Shown here: piece by piece, positions 8,529 to 16,621 of the stretch
Layout: each line of letters starts with the position of its first letter
Numbering within the stretch: the stretch's first letter is position 1
Origin: a virus
DNA length: 28,945 bases
Reading direction: 5' to 3' (one strand)
IMG/VR virus record: IMGVR_UViG_3300045885_000120
Coordinates: 1 to 28,945 of that record
The notes under the pieces: generated by a model
The model's database searches: none
The model's input: the letters and a program-made list of their open reading frames with translations, nothing else
What the model was told of the DNA's origin: nothing
Made by a program: the position numbers and the translations under genes

Positions 8529-10535
8529 TTACTGGAATCCGCTTCGCTTCAAATCGCGCATGCCGCGGTTGACCGCATCCTGCGGCAGCGGCGGGAAATA
8601 GGGTTTCGCCTTCCAGATTTCGAATTTCAGCGGCCAGCCGTTCTTGCCGAGCACCGCATTGCCATCGGCGTCGCGCCACTCATATTTGCCTTCACCCTTG
8701 ACGTTCACGAGCTGGAAATTGCGGCGCAGCTCGTTCCACGAAATATAGCGGCCGCCGACATAGGCCTCGGACAGACCATCGAGCGGCTGCCAGTAACGCC
8801 GGTCGAAATCCTCCGCCGTCATGCTGCCCGGCAGCGCGATCGTGCCCTCGTTGACGACGTGCAGCCCGCCCTGCCGCTTCTGCGAGTATTCACCGCCCAG
8901 CGCCAGGCGCGCCGCCTCATTACCGATTGCGTCGGTATATTGGCCGGCGCCGCTCTGGCGGATCAGCGCCCGCGCGATCGACACCGCGGTCTGCTCGATC
9001 GCCGAGCCCTGCACGGCGCTCGCCCCCCTGAAGGCCTGCCGGATGCCGGCGAGCTGCTCGTGCATCTCCTCCTCAAGCGGGATGTCGTCGGCCGGCGTCT
9101 TTTCCTTGGCGACCTTGCGGCCGGCCAGCGCGAGCTGCTGCGAATGCCCCTCCAGCGTCGCGGCGATCTGGAACACCGGATCGCCCGGTGCGATGTCCAC
9201 CGCCGACGAATAGGCCGCCTCCGGCGAGAATTTGCTGATGTAGGCCAGCACCTGCTGCTGGCCGCCTTCGCCCGACGCCATCATGTCCTGCAACAGCTTG
9301 AGATGCTCGCCATAGACGAACCGCGGGAACTTGCCGTGCGTCTTGCTCCAGGCGATGATGTTGCCCTCGTAGAGCGCGACTTCCTGCTGCGTCGCGGTGC
9401 GCAGGTCCGGCGGCACGAAATAGGGCACCGCCTTCTCGACCTCGTTCAGCCGGCCGACCAGCGCGTCGCGCGTGAACACCGCGCCGCGATCGCGCTTCTT
9501 CCACTCCTCGGTCGCCTCCAGTTTCTCGATCTGCGCGCGCACCTGCATCGGCGTCGCGTTGGGCGGGATCGTCTCCAGCACCAGCGCCGCCTGCCGGGCG
9601 ATCTGCAGGTCGACCACCCGGCTCTTGTCAGCCGCCTGCTCGGCCTCGGCGATCTGCCGGTCGATCGTCGCCAGCTCGACATGCACGCCCTTCTCGACCA
9701 GCTTGACCGTCTCGCTCCACGCATCGCGCTGCGCCGTCAGCGCCGTCGAGGCGGCCGATTTCTTCGCATTCTCGGCGCGCAGGATCGCCGCCTCGGCGCG
9801 GTCGCGCAGCGGGCCGATCACCTTGTCGTCGAGCGTGCCGGCATAGGCGCCGCTGTCCAGCTCGGCGAGCTGCTGTTCGGGCGGCAGGCTGTCGATATAT
9901 TCGCTGGCGAGCAGGCTGCCGACCGTCGCCTTGGCCTTGCGCTTGTCCTCATCGGTTCCCGACGCCGCATCTATCGCGGCATATTGCGAATTGATGTGCG
10001 CGAAGGCCTGATCGCGCGTCGTGCCCGGCGTGCGGATCACCGCGCCGGTGAAGCGCACGCCATCGTCAATGTCCTGCCATTGCGCCGCCACCCGCCGGCC
10101 GGCCTGAAACGCCTCGGCGCGAAGGTTCATGCTGCCGGCATCGCCGGCCAGATCGACGTCCATCCGCTCGCGCACCCGCGGATTGGCGATCGCGGAGAGC
10201 ACTTCGCGCGAGCGGTCGCCGTACCATTTGCGATAGCCCTCGGCATGGCCCGCGCCGGCCGGCGCCGGGTTGGTTTCCATGTCCAGCGCCTTCTTGCGCG
10301 CCTCCAGCTTGAACTCGGCGACCGCCTTGGTGCCGGCGGCGAAATCGCTTTCATATTGCCGCTGCGCTTCCAGCTCCTTCGCCTCGACATTGGCCCGGTG
10401 CAGCACGCCGCCGAGCTGGGCCGCTGACCGACCGATGCCCGCGCCGAATGCTTCCGGCGAGACACCGGTCAGCCGCGCCGCCCCGCCGGCATCCACCTGG
10501 CTCTCGTAGCGACGTTCCTGCGGTGCGCGTGCCAT
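8529..10535 (-). CDS. Internal core protein (gp15-position ejection protein)
   Basis: A 668-aa, largely alpha-helical, charged protein with long coiled-coil-like segments (for example AKELEAQRQYESDFAAGTKA and IDRQIAEAEQAADKSRVVDL) and no signal peptide or membrane segment. It lies between a gp14-type protein and the giant lysozyme-containing protein, the position of T7 gp15 and its counterparts, which stack on the portal inside the capsid and form the periplasmic tunnel after ejection. Similarity to gp15 is by position, size and helical character; I see no diagnostic motif. The ATG at 10535 lies 3 bp after the upstream TAG, with AGGAAATAGGGG as ribosome-binding region. Its own TAA directly abuts the ATG of the giant gene. 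Confidence 0.68.
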   Translation of the reverse strand: MARAPQERRYESQVDAGGAARLTGVSPEAFGAGIGRSAAQLGGVLHRANVEAKELEAQRQYESDFAAGTKAVAEFKLEARKKALDMETNPAPAGAGHAEGYRKWYGDRSREVLSAIANPRVRERMDVDLAGDAGSMNLRAEAFQAGRRVAAQWQDIDDGVRFTGAVIRTPGTTRDQAFAHINSQYAAIDAASGTDEDKRKAKATVGSLLASEYIDSLPPEQQLAELDSGAYAGTLDDKVIGPLRDRAEAAILRAENAKKSAASTALTAQRDAWSETVKLVEKGVHVELATIDRQIAEAEQAADKSRVVDLQIARQAALVLETIPPNATPMQVRAQIEKLEATEEWKKRDRGAVFTRDALVGRLNEVEKAVPYFVPPDLRTATQQEVALYEGNIIAWSKTHGKFPRFVYGEHLKLLQDMMASGEGGQQQVLAYISKFSPEAAYSSAVDIAPGDPVFQIAATLEGHSQQLALAGRKVAKEKTPADDIPLEEEMHEQLAGIRQAFRGASAVQGSAIEQTAVSIARALIRQSGAGQYTDAIGNEAARLALGGEYSQKRQGGLHVVNEGTIALPGSMTAEDFDRRYWQPLDGLSEAYVGGRYISWNELRRNFQLVNVKGEGKYEWRDADGNAVLGKNGWPLKFEIWKAKPYFPPLPQDAVNRGMRDLKRSGFQ

Positions 10536-10538
10536 CCC

Positions 10539-11039
10539 CTATTTCCTGCTGAAGCCCGGCCCGGAATCAGGCACCACAACCTTGATGCGGCCGCTCCGGC
10601 CGGTGCCATATCTGCCGGCCTGCTGCGCATAGTCGGCCTTCATGCCGGCCGCCGCGGCCGCCGCCCCGGTCAGCCCGCCGACCAGCGCCGAGACACCCTC
10701 CATCTTCGCCGCCTTGGCCTGCTGGCGCTGCTGGGCCGCGGCGGACTGCGCCTTTCGCCGCACGTTGAGGATGTCCATCTCGGCATTGACCGCGCTCTCT
10801 CGCAGCGAATCGAGCGCCGTGCCGGTGCCGATCTGAAAGCCGCTCTCGGCCTGTGCGCCGACCTGCTGGCCCATCGCCATCCGGGCCGCGCGGCGCACTT
10901 CCTGCTCCTGTGCCACGCCCTCCAGCTCGGCCTGCCGCGCATTCTGTTTCGCCGCCGCGGCGTTCGCCTGGCCCGACCGGAAACCGGCCACGCCCTGCAC
11001 CAGCGAGCCGGCGATCATCAGCGGAGCGGCGGCCTGCAT
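10539..11039 (-). CDS. Internal virion protein, gp14-type
   Basis: A 166-aa Ala/Gln-rich helical protein with small hydrophobic stretches at both ends (APLMIAGSLVQGVAGF near the N-terminus and VSALVGGLTGAAAAAAG near residue 125) and a central GFQIGTGTALDSLRESAVNA block. That pattern (GTG-x-LD-x-L-x-ESA-xN-A-x-xD) is one I recognise in T7 gp14-like ejection proteins, which enter the outer membrane of the host. The size is close to that family. The start at 11039 gives a TGATG junction with the upstream stop, with AAGGA 7 nt before the ATG. An open frame extends further upstream, but the extension is read from inside the neighbouring gene in another frame. Confidence 0.72.
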   Translation of the reverse strand: MQAAAPLMIAGSLVQGVAGFRSGQANAAAAKQNARQAELEGVAQEQEVRRAARMAMGQQVGAQAESGFQIGTGTALDSLRESAVNAEMDILNVRRKAQSAAAQQRQQAKAAKMEGVSALVGGLTGAAAAAAGMKADYAQQAGRYGTGRSGRIKVVVPDSGPGFSRK

Positions 11040-11527
11040 CAGTTGATCCTTTCCAGCAGCATGTGCGGCCGGCCTTCCGGCCCCCACTTGCGCAGCACCC
11101 GGCCGTTGCCGAAGCCGAGCAGCCGCGCCCACAGGAATTCGGACGGCACATCCATCCGGGTGATGCACTCGATCCGGCTATAGGGCGCCTCGGCGATGCG
11201 ATCGCGCGCGAACCGGGTGATCGCCACATGGCCGGCGCCGAGATTGGCGGCGAGGATCGCCCACGCCACCGCATGGCCGCCGGTCAGCGGCGGATTGGGC
11301 GGCCACAGCAGCTTGAAGCCGCCGCAGCACAGGATGCGCCCGCCCCGGCCGATCGCGGTCCAAGCCGGCCCGCCGAGCAGCATGTCCAGCCCATCCTCGA
11401 TGTTGAGCACCGGCCGGTTGACGCCAAGGCAGATGTGCTGGCTCGTCTGCAGGCAGATATGGATCGCATCGCCCGGCAGGAAATCGCGGAACGTCACCGC
11501 CTCGGGGATGCGCGCCGGCATGTTCAT
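11039..11527 (-). CDS. GNAT-fold-like internal virion protein (gp13-type)
   Basis: A 162-aa protein just after tail tubular protein B. The central pattern (WTAIGRGGRILCCGGFKLLW, then GHAVAWAILAANLGAGHVAI and a final RLLGFGNGRVLRKWGPEG) follows that of phage proteins with an acetyltransferase-like fold found at the T7 gp13 position. The usual acetyl-CoA binding signature (R/QxxGxG/A) is not evident, so a structural rather than enzymatic role seems likely. The ATG overlaps the upstream stop (ATGA). In T7-like phages the gp13 equivalent is needed for assembly of the internal core. Family assignment is by pattern and context. Confidence 0.65.
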   Translation of the reverse strand: MNMPARIPEAVTFRDFLPGDAIHICLQTSQHICLGVNRPVLNIEDGLDMLLGGPAWTAIGRGGRILCCGGFKLLWPPNPPLTGGHAVAWAILAANLGAGHVAITRFARDRIAEAPYSRIECITRMDVPSEFLWARLLGFGNGRVLRKWGPEGRPHMLLERIN

Positions 11528-13779
11528 GACGCACCTTCGAAGGTCATGGTCGGCATGTGCGCAACGACGGTGCAGGGCAGCGGATCGTCGGAGATGATCG
11601 TGCCCTGACCGTCGCGCTCCCAGCGGCCACCCAGCGCGCGGCTGGTCGTGTCGCCGGAGAAAAGCGGAATCGGCTCATCCATCGGCGCGGATGCCGGCCG
11701 GTTGATGACATATTCGCTGCGGCCGTTGCCCGGGTCGACCTTGACGCCCAGCGTGTCGAGCAGCCGCAGCACGATCGAGGCCAGCCGCTTGCGCTTGCCC
11801 TGCACCGTGCCGGAGCCGGTGCGGATCTCGGGTCGCATCCACTTCAGCCGTGCCTGGAACGGCATGCCGAACGTCACCTTGCCCGGCGGCGCCGAAAGGT
11901 GCGGCGTCAGGTCGAGCACGCCGCCGGCCGAGACGGCGACCGGCGGCAGCACCGCGCCGTCGGCCAGCACCGCCACCGTGCGGCCGGCCAGCCACGTCGC
12001 GCCGCTGATGACCAGCCCGGCCGGCGCCTCGACGGTGACGCCGGAATCGACGAAGAAGGCATCGGCGAGCTGCGTCTCATTCTCCTCCCACCATGGCGCC
12101 TGCATCTCGATCGACTTGCCGCCGCCGGGCGCGGTCACCAGCAGCCAGAATTCATCCGTCTCGCCCATGCCGCCGGGCAGCGCGACCGCGCTCTGGACCG
12201 CGCCGCCGCCGTGCTGCGCGCGGGCAAAGCCGCGCACTTCCTGCTCGGGCACATGCGGATGCAGCGCCAGCACGCCGTCCATCCGCACGATCCAGACCAT
12301 TTCTTCCGGCTCCTGCTGATAGGCGAGCTGCCGGGTGCCGGACTTCAGGATGTGCCGCTGCCAGATGGCGATGTTGGGCGCCTCGTAGCGGTCCGACTCC
12401 AGCGAGTAATTCGCCTCGCGGACCTTGCGGCCGTTCTTCTGCACGAACAGCGTCGACGTGCCGGTCTGCACCGGCTCGACCGGCGAGGCGCCGAAATGAC
12501 TTTGCGGCACGCATTCGATATTCGAGCCCGAGAAGATTTCGCCGCTGTTGGTCTTGCGGATCACATATTCGCCGTCGGCGGTGCCGACGAGGATGGTGTC
12601 GCGGTCGACCTTGGCCCACAGCACCGGATTGGAAATGTCGAGCCGGCGCCGGAACGCCATGTCCGGCGCCAGATCGCCATTTTCGTCATAGGGCGCCATG
12701 TTGACCCGGCCGCCGCCATAGTCGCCGACGACGCTGCCCATGATTTCGAAATCGGTGAAGAAGATCAGCCGGCCAAAGCCGAGCAGCACGATCTTGGGCC
12801 AGCCGGCCGCGTCCGACACCGCCGGCAGCGCCCAGCGCGACGACGGCACCGTCAGCAGGGAATCGGCGAACGCGCGGGTGACGGTGACCGTCGCCGTCGT
12901 GCCGCCGCCGCCGACCGCGGTGATCGTGCCGATGCCGAACCGGTCATATTGATAGGTCCAGGCGACGCCGTAAGGCCCCTTGCCATTGACGTCGACGCCG
13001 ACGCCCGAGCCGTCATGCTCGGTTCCGCTGGTGTGGGTCGGCTGCACCGATCCGCTGCGGCCCGAGCTCGCGGCGAGATAGACCCGGGATTCGGACCGGC
13101 ACTTGCTGGTGCCCGACACCACCCCGTCGATCCCCGGCTCCCACGCGCGGATGTTGGAAAAATCCATCGCCTCGACCTGCACCGGCGAGCCGATCATGCC
13201 GGCGGTGAAGATCGCCGAGCTGGCGGTGATCGTCGCCACGCCGCCGACCGCCAGCGCGCCGGACAGCGTCACGGTTTTGGCCGGATCGGTATTGCCGTCG
13301 GCGAACGGTCCGCTGATGAGCTGCAGGTCGGCGTGGCTGAACGTCGTCGCGGTCAGCCGCGTCAGCGCCGCCGGCGGATGCGCGCGGTGCGCCAGATAGA
13401 GCCGGTCGAAGCTCTGCTGGGAAATGATCTCCGGCGCCTGCGCCGCGGTGTAGGGCACCGCCAGCTCATAGGCGACGCCGGAGCCAGGCGCGGTTTCGAC
13501 CACGCCGCCATTGGTGAAGAAGCGCAGCTTGGCCTCGCCCCACTCGATCACATAGGCCTGCGTGCGGCTGAACACGAACCGCGTCAGCCATGTCGTCGCC
13601 GCCATCGCATCGCGCACGAACCGGAAGCCCGGCCGCTTGATCGCCGGCCCCTCGATCGTCGGCACGAAATTGAACATCTCGGCCGCGGCGATCGCATAGA
13701 TGCCCTGATCGACACGGCCCTCCAGCCGCGGCGACAGCTCGCCGCCGTTGTAGCTGGTCTGCATCGCCGCGACGGTCAT
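11524..13779 (-). CDS. Tail tubular protein B (T7 gp12-type nozzle)
   Basis: A 751-aa protein with the classic N-terminal signature of this family: QTSYNGGELSPRLEGRVD (about residues 7-24) followed by FVPTIEGPAIKRPGFRF. The rest is beta-rich, with blocks such as NPVLWAKVDRDTILVGTADG and YEAPNIAIWQRHILKSG that fit the beta-propeller platform of nozzle proteins. In T7-like phages this protein forms the distal end of the short tail, closes the channel and carries fibres. The length matches the family. It starts 4 bp inside the upstream tubular A gene (ATGA); an internal ATG at residue 6 is a possible alternative start. Confidence 0.9.
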   Translation of the reverse strand: MTVAAMQTSYNGGELSPRLEGRVDQGIYAIAAAEMFNFVPTIEGPAIKRPGFRFVRDAMAATTWLTRFVFSRTQAYVIEWGEAKLRFFTNGGVVETAPGSGVAYELAVPYTAAQAPEIISQQSFDRLYLAHRAHPPAALTRLTATTFSHADLQLISGPFADGNTDPAKTVTLSGALAVGGVATITASSAIFTAGMIGSPVQVEAMDFSNIRAWEPGIDGVVSGTSKCRSESRVYLAASSGRSGSVQPTHTSGTEHDGSGVGVDVNGKGPYGVAWTYQYDRFGIGTITAVGGGGTTATVTVTRAFADSLLTVPSSRWALPAVSDAAGWPKIVLLGFGRLIFFTDFEIMGSVVGDYGGGRVNMAPYDENGDLAPDMAFRRRLDISNPVLWAKVDRDTILVGTADGEYVIRKTNSGEIFSGSNIECVPQSHFGASPVEPVQTGTSTLFVQKNGRKVREANYSLESDRYEAPNIAIWQRHILKSGTRQLAYQQEPEEMVWIVRMDGVLALHPHVPEQEVRGFARAQHGGGAVQSAVALPGGMGETDEFWLLVTAPGGGKSIEMQAPWWEENETQLADAFFVDSGVTVEAPAGLVISGATWLAGRTVAVLADGAVLPPVAVSAGGVLDLTPHLSAPPGKVTFGMPFQARLKWMRPEIRTGSGTVQGKRKRLASIVLRLLDTLGVKVDPGNGRSEYVINRPASAPMDEPIPLFSGDTTSRALGGRWERDGQGTIISDDPLPCTVVAHMPTMTFEGAS

Positions 13780-14387
13780 ACATTCGGCACTCCCGGCGAG
13801 CTGCCGCCCCAGCGCGCCGTTATCCAGTCATCTTCATAGGGGATGGTCGGCGGGTTCTCGACCGCATCGGCACCGGTCGCCTTGCCGATCGCCGCGCGAT
13901 AGCCGCTCCAGCAGTCCGCCTTGCGGTTGCGATCGCCGGTGATCCGCTCGGCGATCTGATAGGCCAGGCGGTGCGCGAAGGCATTGACGAACGTCGCGTC
14001 CCACTGGCCGGTTTCCGGCACGTCGCGCACATAGCGGATGAAGATCGGGCCGGCGACGTCGGCGAGGATGCGGTTGCTCTCCAGACTGTAGCTGTCGCGC
14101 AGCATCGGCGGGTTGATGACCTCGACCAGCCGCAGCCACCCGTCCGGCATGTTATAGGCATAGGCATAGGGATGGATGTCACCGGGCGGGATGCCATGGA
14201 CGCTGCCCAGCTCGGCGCGCAGCGTCGCGAAATTCCACTCGCCCTCGCGCAGCACCGCCTCGCGCACGACGTCCCACACCGCCTTGATGGTCCGCGCGGC
14301 GTGGGTATCGTCCTCGGGATCGGTGAGCTGGTCGTCCTCGCCGAGCAGGGAGAGCGCCTGATTGGAAATGGTGACACGGTCGGCCAC
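13776..14387 (-). CDS. Tail tubular protein A (T7 gp11-type gatekeeper)
   Basis: A 203-aa protein, the normal length for this family, immediately before tubular B. Typical features are an N-terminal ISNQALSLLGEDDQLTD segment, then the helix with AVWDVVREAVLREGEWNFAT (residues about 36-55), PYAYAYNMPDGWLRLVEV and FIRYVRDV, ending with a helical AFAHRLAYQIAERITGD region. The pattern is that of head-to-tail ring proteins that sit under the portal and bind the nozzle and fibres. Its stop overlaps the tubular B start by 4 bp, so the two are likely made in coordinated amounts. Confidence 0.88.
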   Translation of the reverse strand: MADRVTISNQALSLLGEDDQLTDPEDDTHAARTIKAVWDVVREAVLREGEWNFATLRAELGSVHGIPPGDIHPYAYAYNMPDGWLRLVEVINPPMLRDSYSLESNRILADVAGPIFIRYVRDVPETGQWDATFVNAFAHRLAYQIAERITGDRNRKADCWSGYRAAIGKATGADAVENPPTIPYEDDWITARWGGSSPGVPNV

Positions 14388-14402
14388 GGCAGCCTCCCGC
14401 GC

Positions 14403-14600
14403 TTAAAGGAACGGCAGCGTCTTGTTCTGATGGATGAAGGCATCCAGCTCCTTCAGCAGCAGCCGCGCCTGGCCCTTGGTCATGCCGGTGATGTCGATGT
14501 TCAGTTCCATCGCATCGGAGCCGGCGATCGCGCTGCCGGCCGAAACCACGACATCCTTCTGATGCTGGCCTTCCTTGATGGTCAGTTTGGTCGTTGCCAT
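14403..14600 (-). CDS. Small hypothetical protein in the virion cluster
   Basis: A 65-aa acidic/mixed protein (MATTKLTIKEGQHQKDVVVS at its start) with a short beta-like N-terminal half and a helical C-terminus (KGQARLLLKELDAFIHQNKT). A strong AAAGGAGG lies 9 nt before the ATG, the best ribosome-binding site in this neighbourhood, and a stable hairpin lies just upstream. It sits between the decoration-like protein and tubular A and ends with TAA. No family is recognised; a head-completion or minor assembly role is only positional guesswork. Confidence 0.72.
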   Translation of the reverse strand: MATTKLTIKEGQHQKDVVVSAGSAIAGSDAMELNIDITGMTKGQARLLLKELDAFIHQNKTLPFL

Positions 14601-14626
14601 GCCCGTTGCCTCCTTTGCGAAAATGG

Positions 14627-14674
14627 GCCGGCGGAGCGTCCGCAGGGGGGGCTTTGGGGAAGCGCCCCGCCGGC
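14627..14674 (-). terminator. Long GC-rich hairpin between decoration and small gene
   Basis: Arms at 14627-14638 and 14663-14674 form a 12-bp stem on the minus-strand transcript with one G-U wobble and a 24-nt loop, followed by CC then AUUUU. It lies just after the decoration-like gene and before the strong ribosome-binding site of the next gene. It could be a leaky terminator or a processing/stability element that sets high mRNA levels for capsid and decoration genes relative to tail genes. The uridine run is short, so termination is not certain. Confidence 0.5.
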
Positions 14675-14687
14675 TGCAGCCTGCGGT

Positions 14688-15125
14688 TCAGGCCGCGGTT
14701 CTGTAGTGAATCTCGACCGTCATCGAGCCGGCGCCGGGCAGGGCCCCCACGGCGGTGGTGAGCCACAGCTCCTCGGGTGACGAGAGCGGCGGATCGTCCT
14801 TCGCCGTCGCCTTGATGCCGAGCGCCACCTGAACGTCCGGCGTCGTGTTCGCCGCCAGCGCCGAGTATTTCGCCGGGGACGCCTTGGTGCCGAGCGACAT
14901 GGTAGTTGTGCCGGTCGTCGCGCTGACCGTCACAAAGGCACTCTCAAGACTCGCGCCGATCGGCAGCGTGCCGCAGAACAGCTGGCTGCCCGACGCCTGC
15001 GCGGCGAACGTGAACTGCTCGACGATGGTGCGGCGCTTGGCGCCGACCAGACCCGGCCCGGGCATCTGCTGCGGGTTGGTGCCGCTCTTGGCAGCGGCGA
15101 ACGTGGAACCGTAGAAATCAGCCAT
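14688..15125 (-). CDS. Probable head decoration / minor structural protein
   Basis: A 145-aa Ala/Thr/Gly-rich, beta-predicted protein immediately after the major capsid gene. It has no signal peptide, membrane segment or cysteine cluster. A regular alternation (SLESAFVTVSATTGTTTMSL, then GSMTVEIHYRT at the C-terminus) suggests a beta-sandwich, as in capsid decoration proteins, and the position directly downstream of the capsid fits. AAAGGAG lies 7 nt before the ATG. Function is inferred from context; a head-fibre or tail component is also possible. Confidence 0.68.
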   Translation of the reverse strand: MADFYGSTFAAAKSGTNPQQMPGPGLVGAKRRTIVEQFTFAAQASGSQLFCGTLPIGASLESAFVTVSATTGTTTMSLGTKASPAKYSALAANTTPDVQVALGIKATAKDDPPLSSPEELWLTTAVGALPGAGSMTVEIHYRTAA

Positions 15126-15155
15126 TTCGATACTCCTTTCCAGAGGCCGCCCGGC

Positions 15156-16079
15156 TCATGCCCGCTTGTTGAGGATGTAGCCGACCTTGCCGCTGTCGGT
15201 GCGGGTCGTGCCGCCGCAGAACGACGCATAGACCTGCTTGCTGAAGTGCTTTGCCGGCAGCGCGTCGATCGACGTGAACAGGTCCCACCATGTCGATCGG
15301 ACCATCCCGCTCTTTTTCCAGAACGGCGTCTTGCGGTTGCCGCCGCCGGCATCGACCAGCGCCGCATTCCAGTAGAGCGGGTTTTCGCTCTCCAGCTCGA
15401 CGAAGGTGAAGCCGAACAGCCGCCGCAGCTGGCCCTCGCGAATCTCGACGCCGGAGGCGCCGAAATCGGCCGACGTGACGACCAGCTCGTCGAGCAGGCT
15501 CATCTTGTCGTCCGCGGTGACCACCATATAGGCCACCTCGCTGGCGTCATTGTACGCCTGGCCCAGCATCTTCGCCGCGGCCTTGACCTTGGCGAGATTG
15601 AGGCCCGTGGCGGCCGCCGCTCCGACATCGACCGCGATCACGTTGGCGACGGGGAACACCACCGATGTCGTGCCGGACTTGCCGGACAGCATCGTGCCGA
15701 AGAAGCCGCCGATCACGGCGTCGTCCTTGGCCCGGTTGATGGTCGCCCGCGCGGTCATCATGTAACCGCTGTCGAGCTGGATCATGGCCTGGACCTGATC
15801 GTTCTTGTCGGCCAGCTCGGCATAATAATCGAAGTCCGGCTTGGCGATCCACACCCGCTCGTGCCCGGTGTTGGCATATTGGGTGTCGCCGTGCCGGCCA
15901 TCGGCCGAGCCCTTCATCGACTTGACCTGACCGATGATGTCCTCCAGCTCGCGCAGCTCGTTGCCGGGGCCGCCCTTTTCATCGAGCAGCGGCCACAGCA
16001 GCGCCTGATTCTGCTGGAGCGCGAGGCGCATGTTGTTGTTGAAGGTGGTGACGAATGTCGTCGGAACTTGGCTGGACAT
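15156..16079 (-). CDS. Major capsid protein
   Basis: A 307-aa protein after the scaffold gene region, with the features of the phage capsid family seen in short-tailed phages: N-terminal SSQVPTTFVTTFNNNMRLAL, then RHGDTQYANTGHERVWIAKP, DFDYYAELADKNDQVQAMIQ and AKDDAVIGGFFGT. The C-terminal half contains EIREGQLRRLFGFTF and GMVRSTWWDLFTSI, the typical late segment of this HK97-fold-like family. A GGAGGG lies 6 nt before the ATG, a strong site for a highly expressed protein, and the gene has its own upstream spacer of about 75-215 bp, the largest inside the late operon. It is predicted to form the icosahedral shell. Confidence 0.9.
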   Translation of the reverse strand: MSSQVPTTFVTTFNNNMRLALQQNQALLWPLLDEKGGPGNELRELEDIIGQVKSMKGSADGRHGDTQYANTGHERVWIAKPDFDYYAELADKNDQVQAMIQLDSGYMMTARATINRAKDDAVIGGFFGTMLSGKSGTTSVVFPVANVIAVDVGAAAATGLNLAKVKAAAKMLGQAYNDASEVAYMVVTADDKMSLLDELVVTSADFGASGVEIREGQLRRLFGFTFVELESENPLYWNAALVDAGGGNRKTPFWKKSGMVRSTWWDLFTSIDALPAKHFSKQVYASFCGGTTRTDSGKVGYILNKRA

Positions 16080-16155
16080 CGCTGCCCTCCGTAACTTGAC
16101 GTTGAAGCCTAGTTCGAAGGGCTTGGGGACCTTGGCGGTCCGGCCATTCTATCGT

Positions 16156-16269
16156 TTACCGCCTGCGATCGGCGGGAGTTTCCGCTCCGGGGACCGGGGC
16201 CACTATCGGCTTGGCCGGCACTCCTGATCCGGGACCCATTAGCGTCACGCCCGGCCGTGACTGATCCAT
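16156..16269 (-). CDS. Possible 37-aa micro-ORF upstream of capsid
   Basis: An ATG at 16269 opens 37 codons (MDQSRPGVTLMGPGSGVPAK at its start) ending in TAA at 16156. GAGG lies 8 nt before the start. The peptide is Pro/Gly/Ala-rich and ends in a basic DRRR. Codon third positions are only moderately GC-rich, lower than in neighbouring genes. It fills most of the gap between the 108-aa gene and the capsid gene. It may be a real minor protein, a leader peptide affecting capsid translation, or chance. Confidence 0.4.
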   Translation of the reverse strand: MDQSRPGVTLMGPGSGVPAKPIVAPVPGAETPADRRR

Positions 16270-16294
16270 GTTATGCGCCTCGCCGAAAGAGTCG

Positions 16295-16621
16295 TCAATC
16301 GGTCACATTGAGCGCCAACAGCATGCGGGTGCGCAGATCGTTGAGCACGATCTCGACCAGCTCGTACCTCGGAATCGTGCCGCCCAGTTCGGCCGCACGA
16401 TCCTCCACGGCCTTGACCAGCACGCAGGCCTGCACCGCGACGACTTGGCCGCCGATGCTCGACACTTCATTGCTGGTGCAGCCGGCCGCAAGGAGCCGAT
16501 CGAGCCCTTCGGCAAGGTTCTCCGCGAACGTCTTGATCAGCGGCTCGGCCAGCACCGCCGCCACACCGCGCATCGGCTCATGCAGCGGATCGATGCCGGC
16601 GCGGGACGGACCGCCCTTCAT
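16295..16621 (-). CDS. Hypothetical protein
   Basis: A 108-aa mostly helical protein with LAEPLIKTFAENLAEGLDRL and a C-terminal RYELVEIVLNDLRTRMLLAL; two cysteines and no membrane segment. The ATG overlaps the upstream stop (ATGA), so it is coupled to the zinc-finger-like 220-aa gene. It lies between scaffold and capsid in the head-assembly block, but no known family is recognised. The shape suggests a small oligomerising protein; nothing more can be claimed. Confidence 0.68.
   Translation of the reverse strand: MKGGPSRAGIDPLHEPMRGVAAVLAEPLIKTFAENLAEGLDRLLAAGCTSNEVSSIGGQVVAVQACVLVKAVEDRAAELGGTIPRYELVEIVLNDLRTRMLLALNVTD

Noticed and set aside
8202-13839. Two long plus-strand frames (8202-10427 and 11557-13839)
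   Set aside because: Both are antisense to confident minus-strand virion genes and have biased composition; no ribosome-binding site or recognisable protein.
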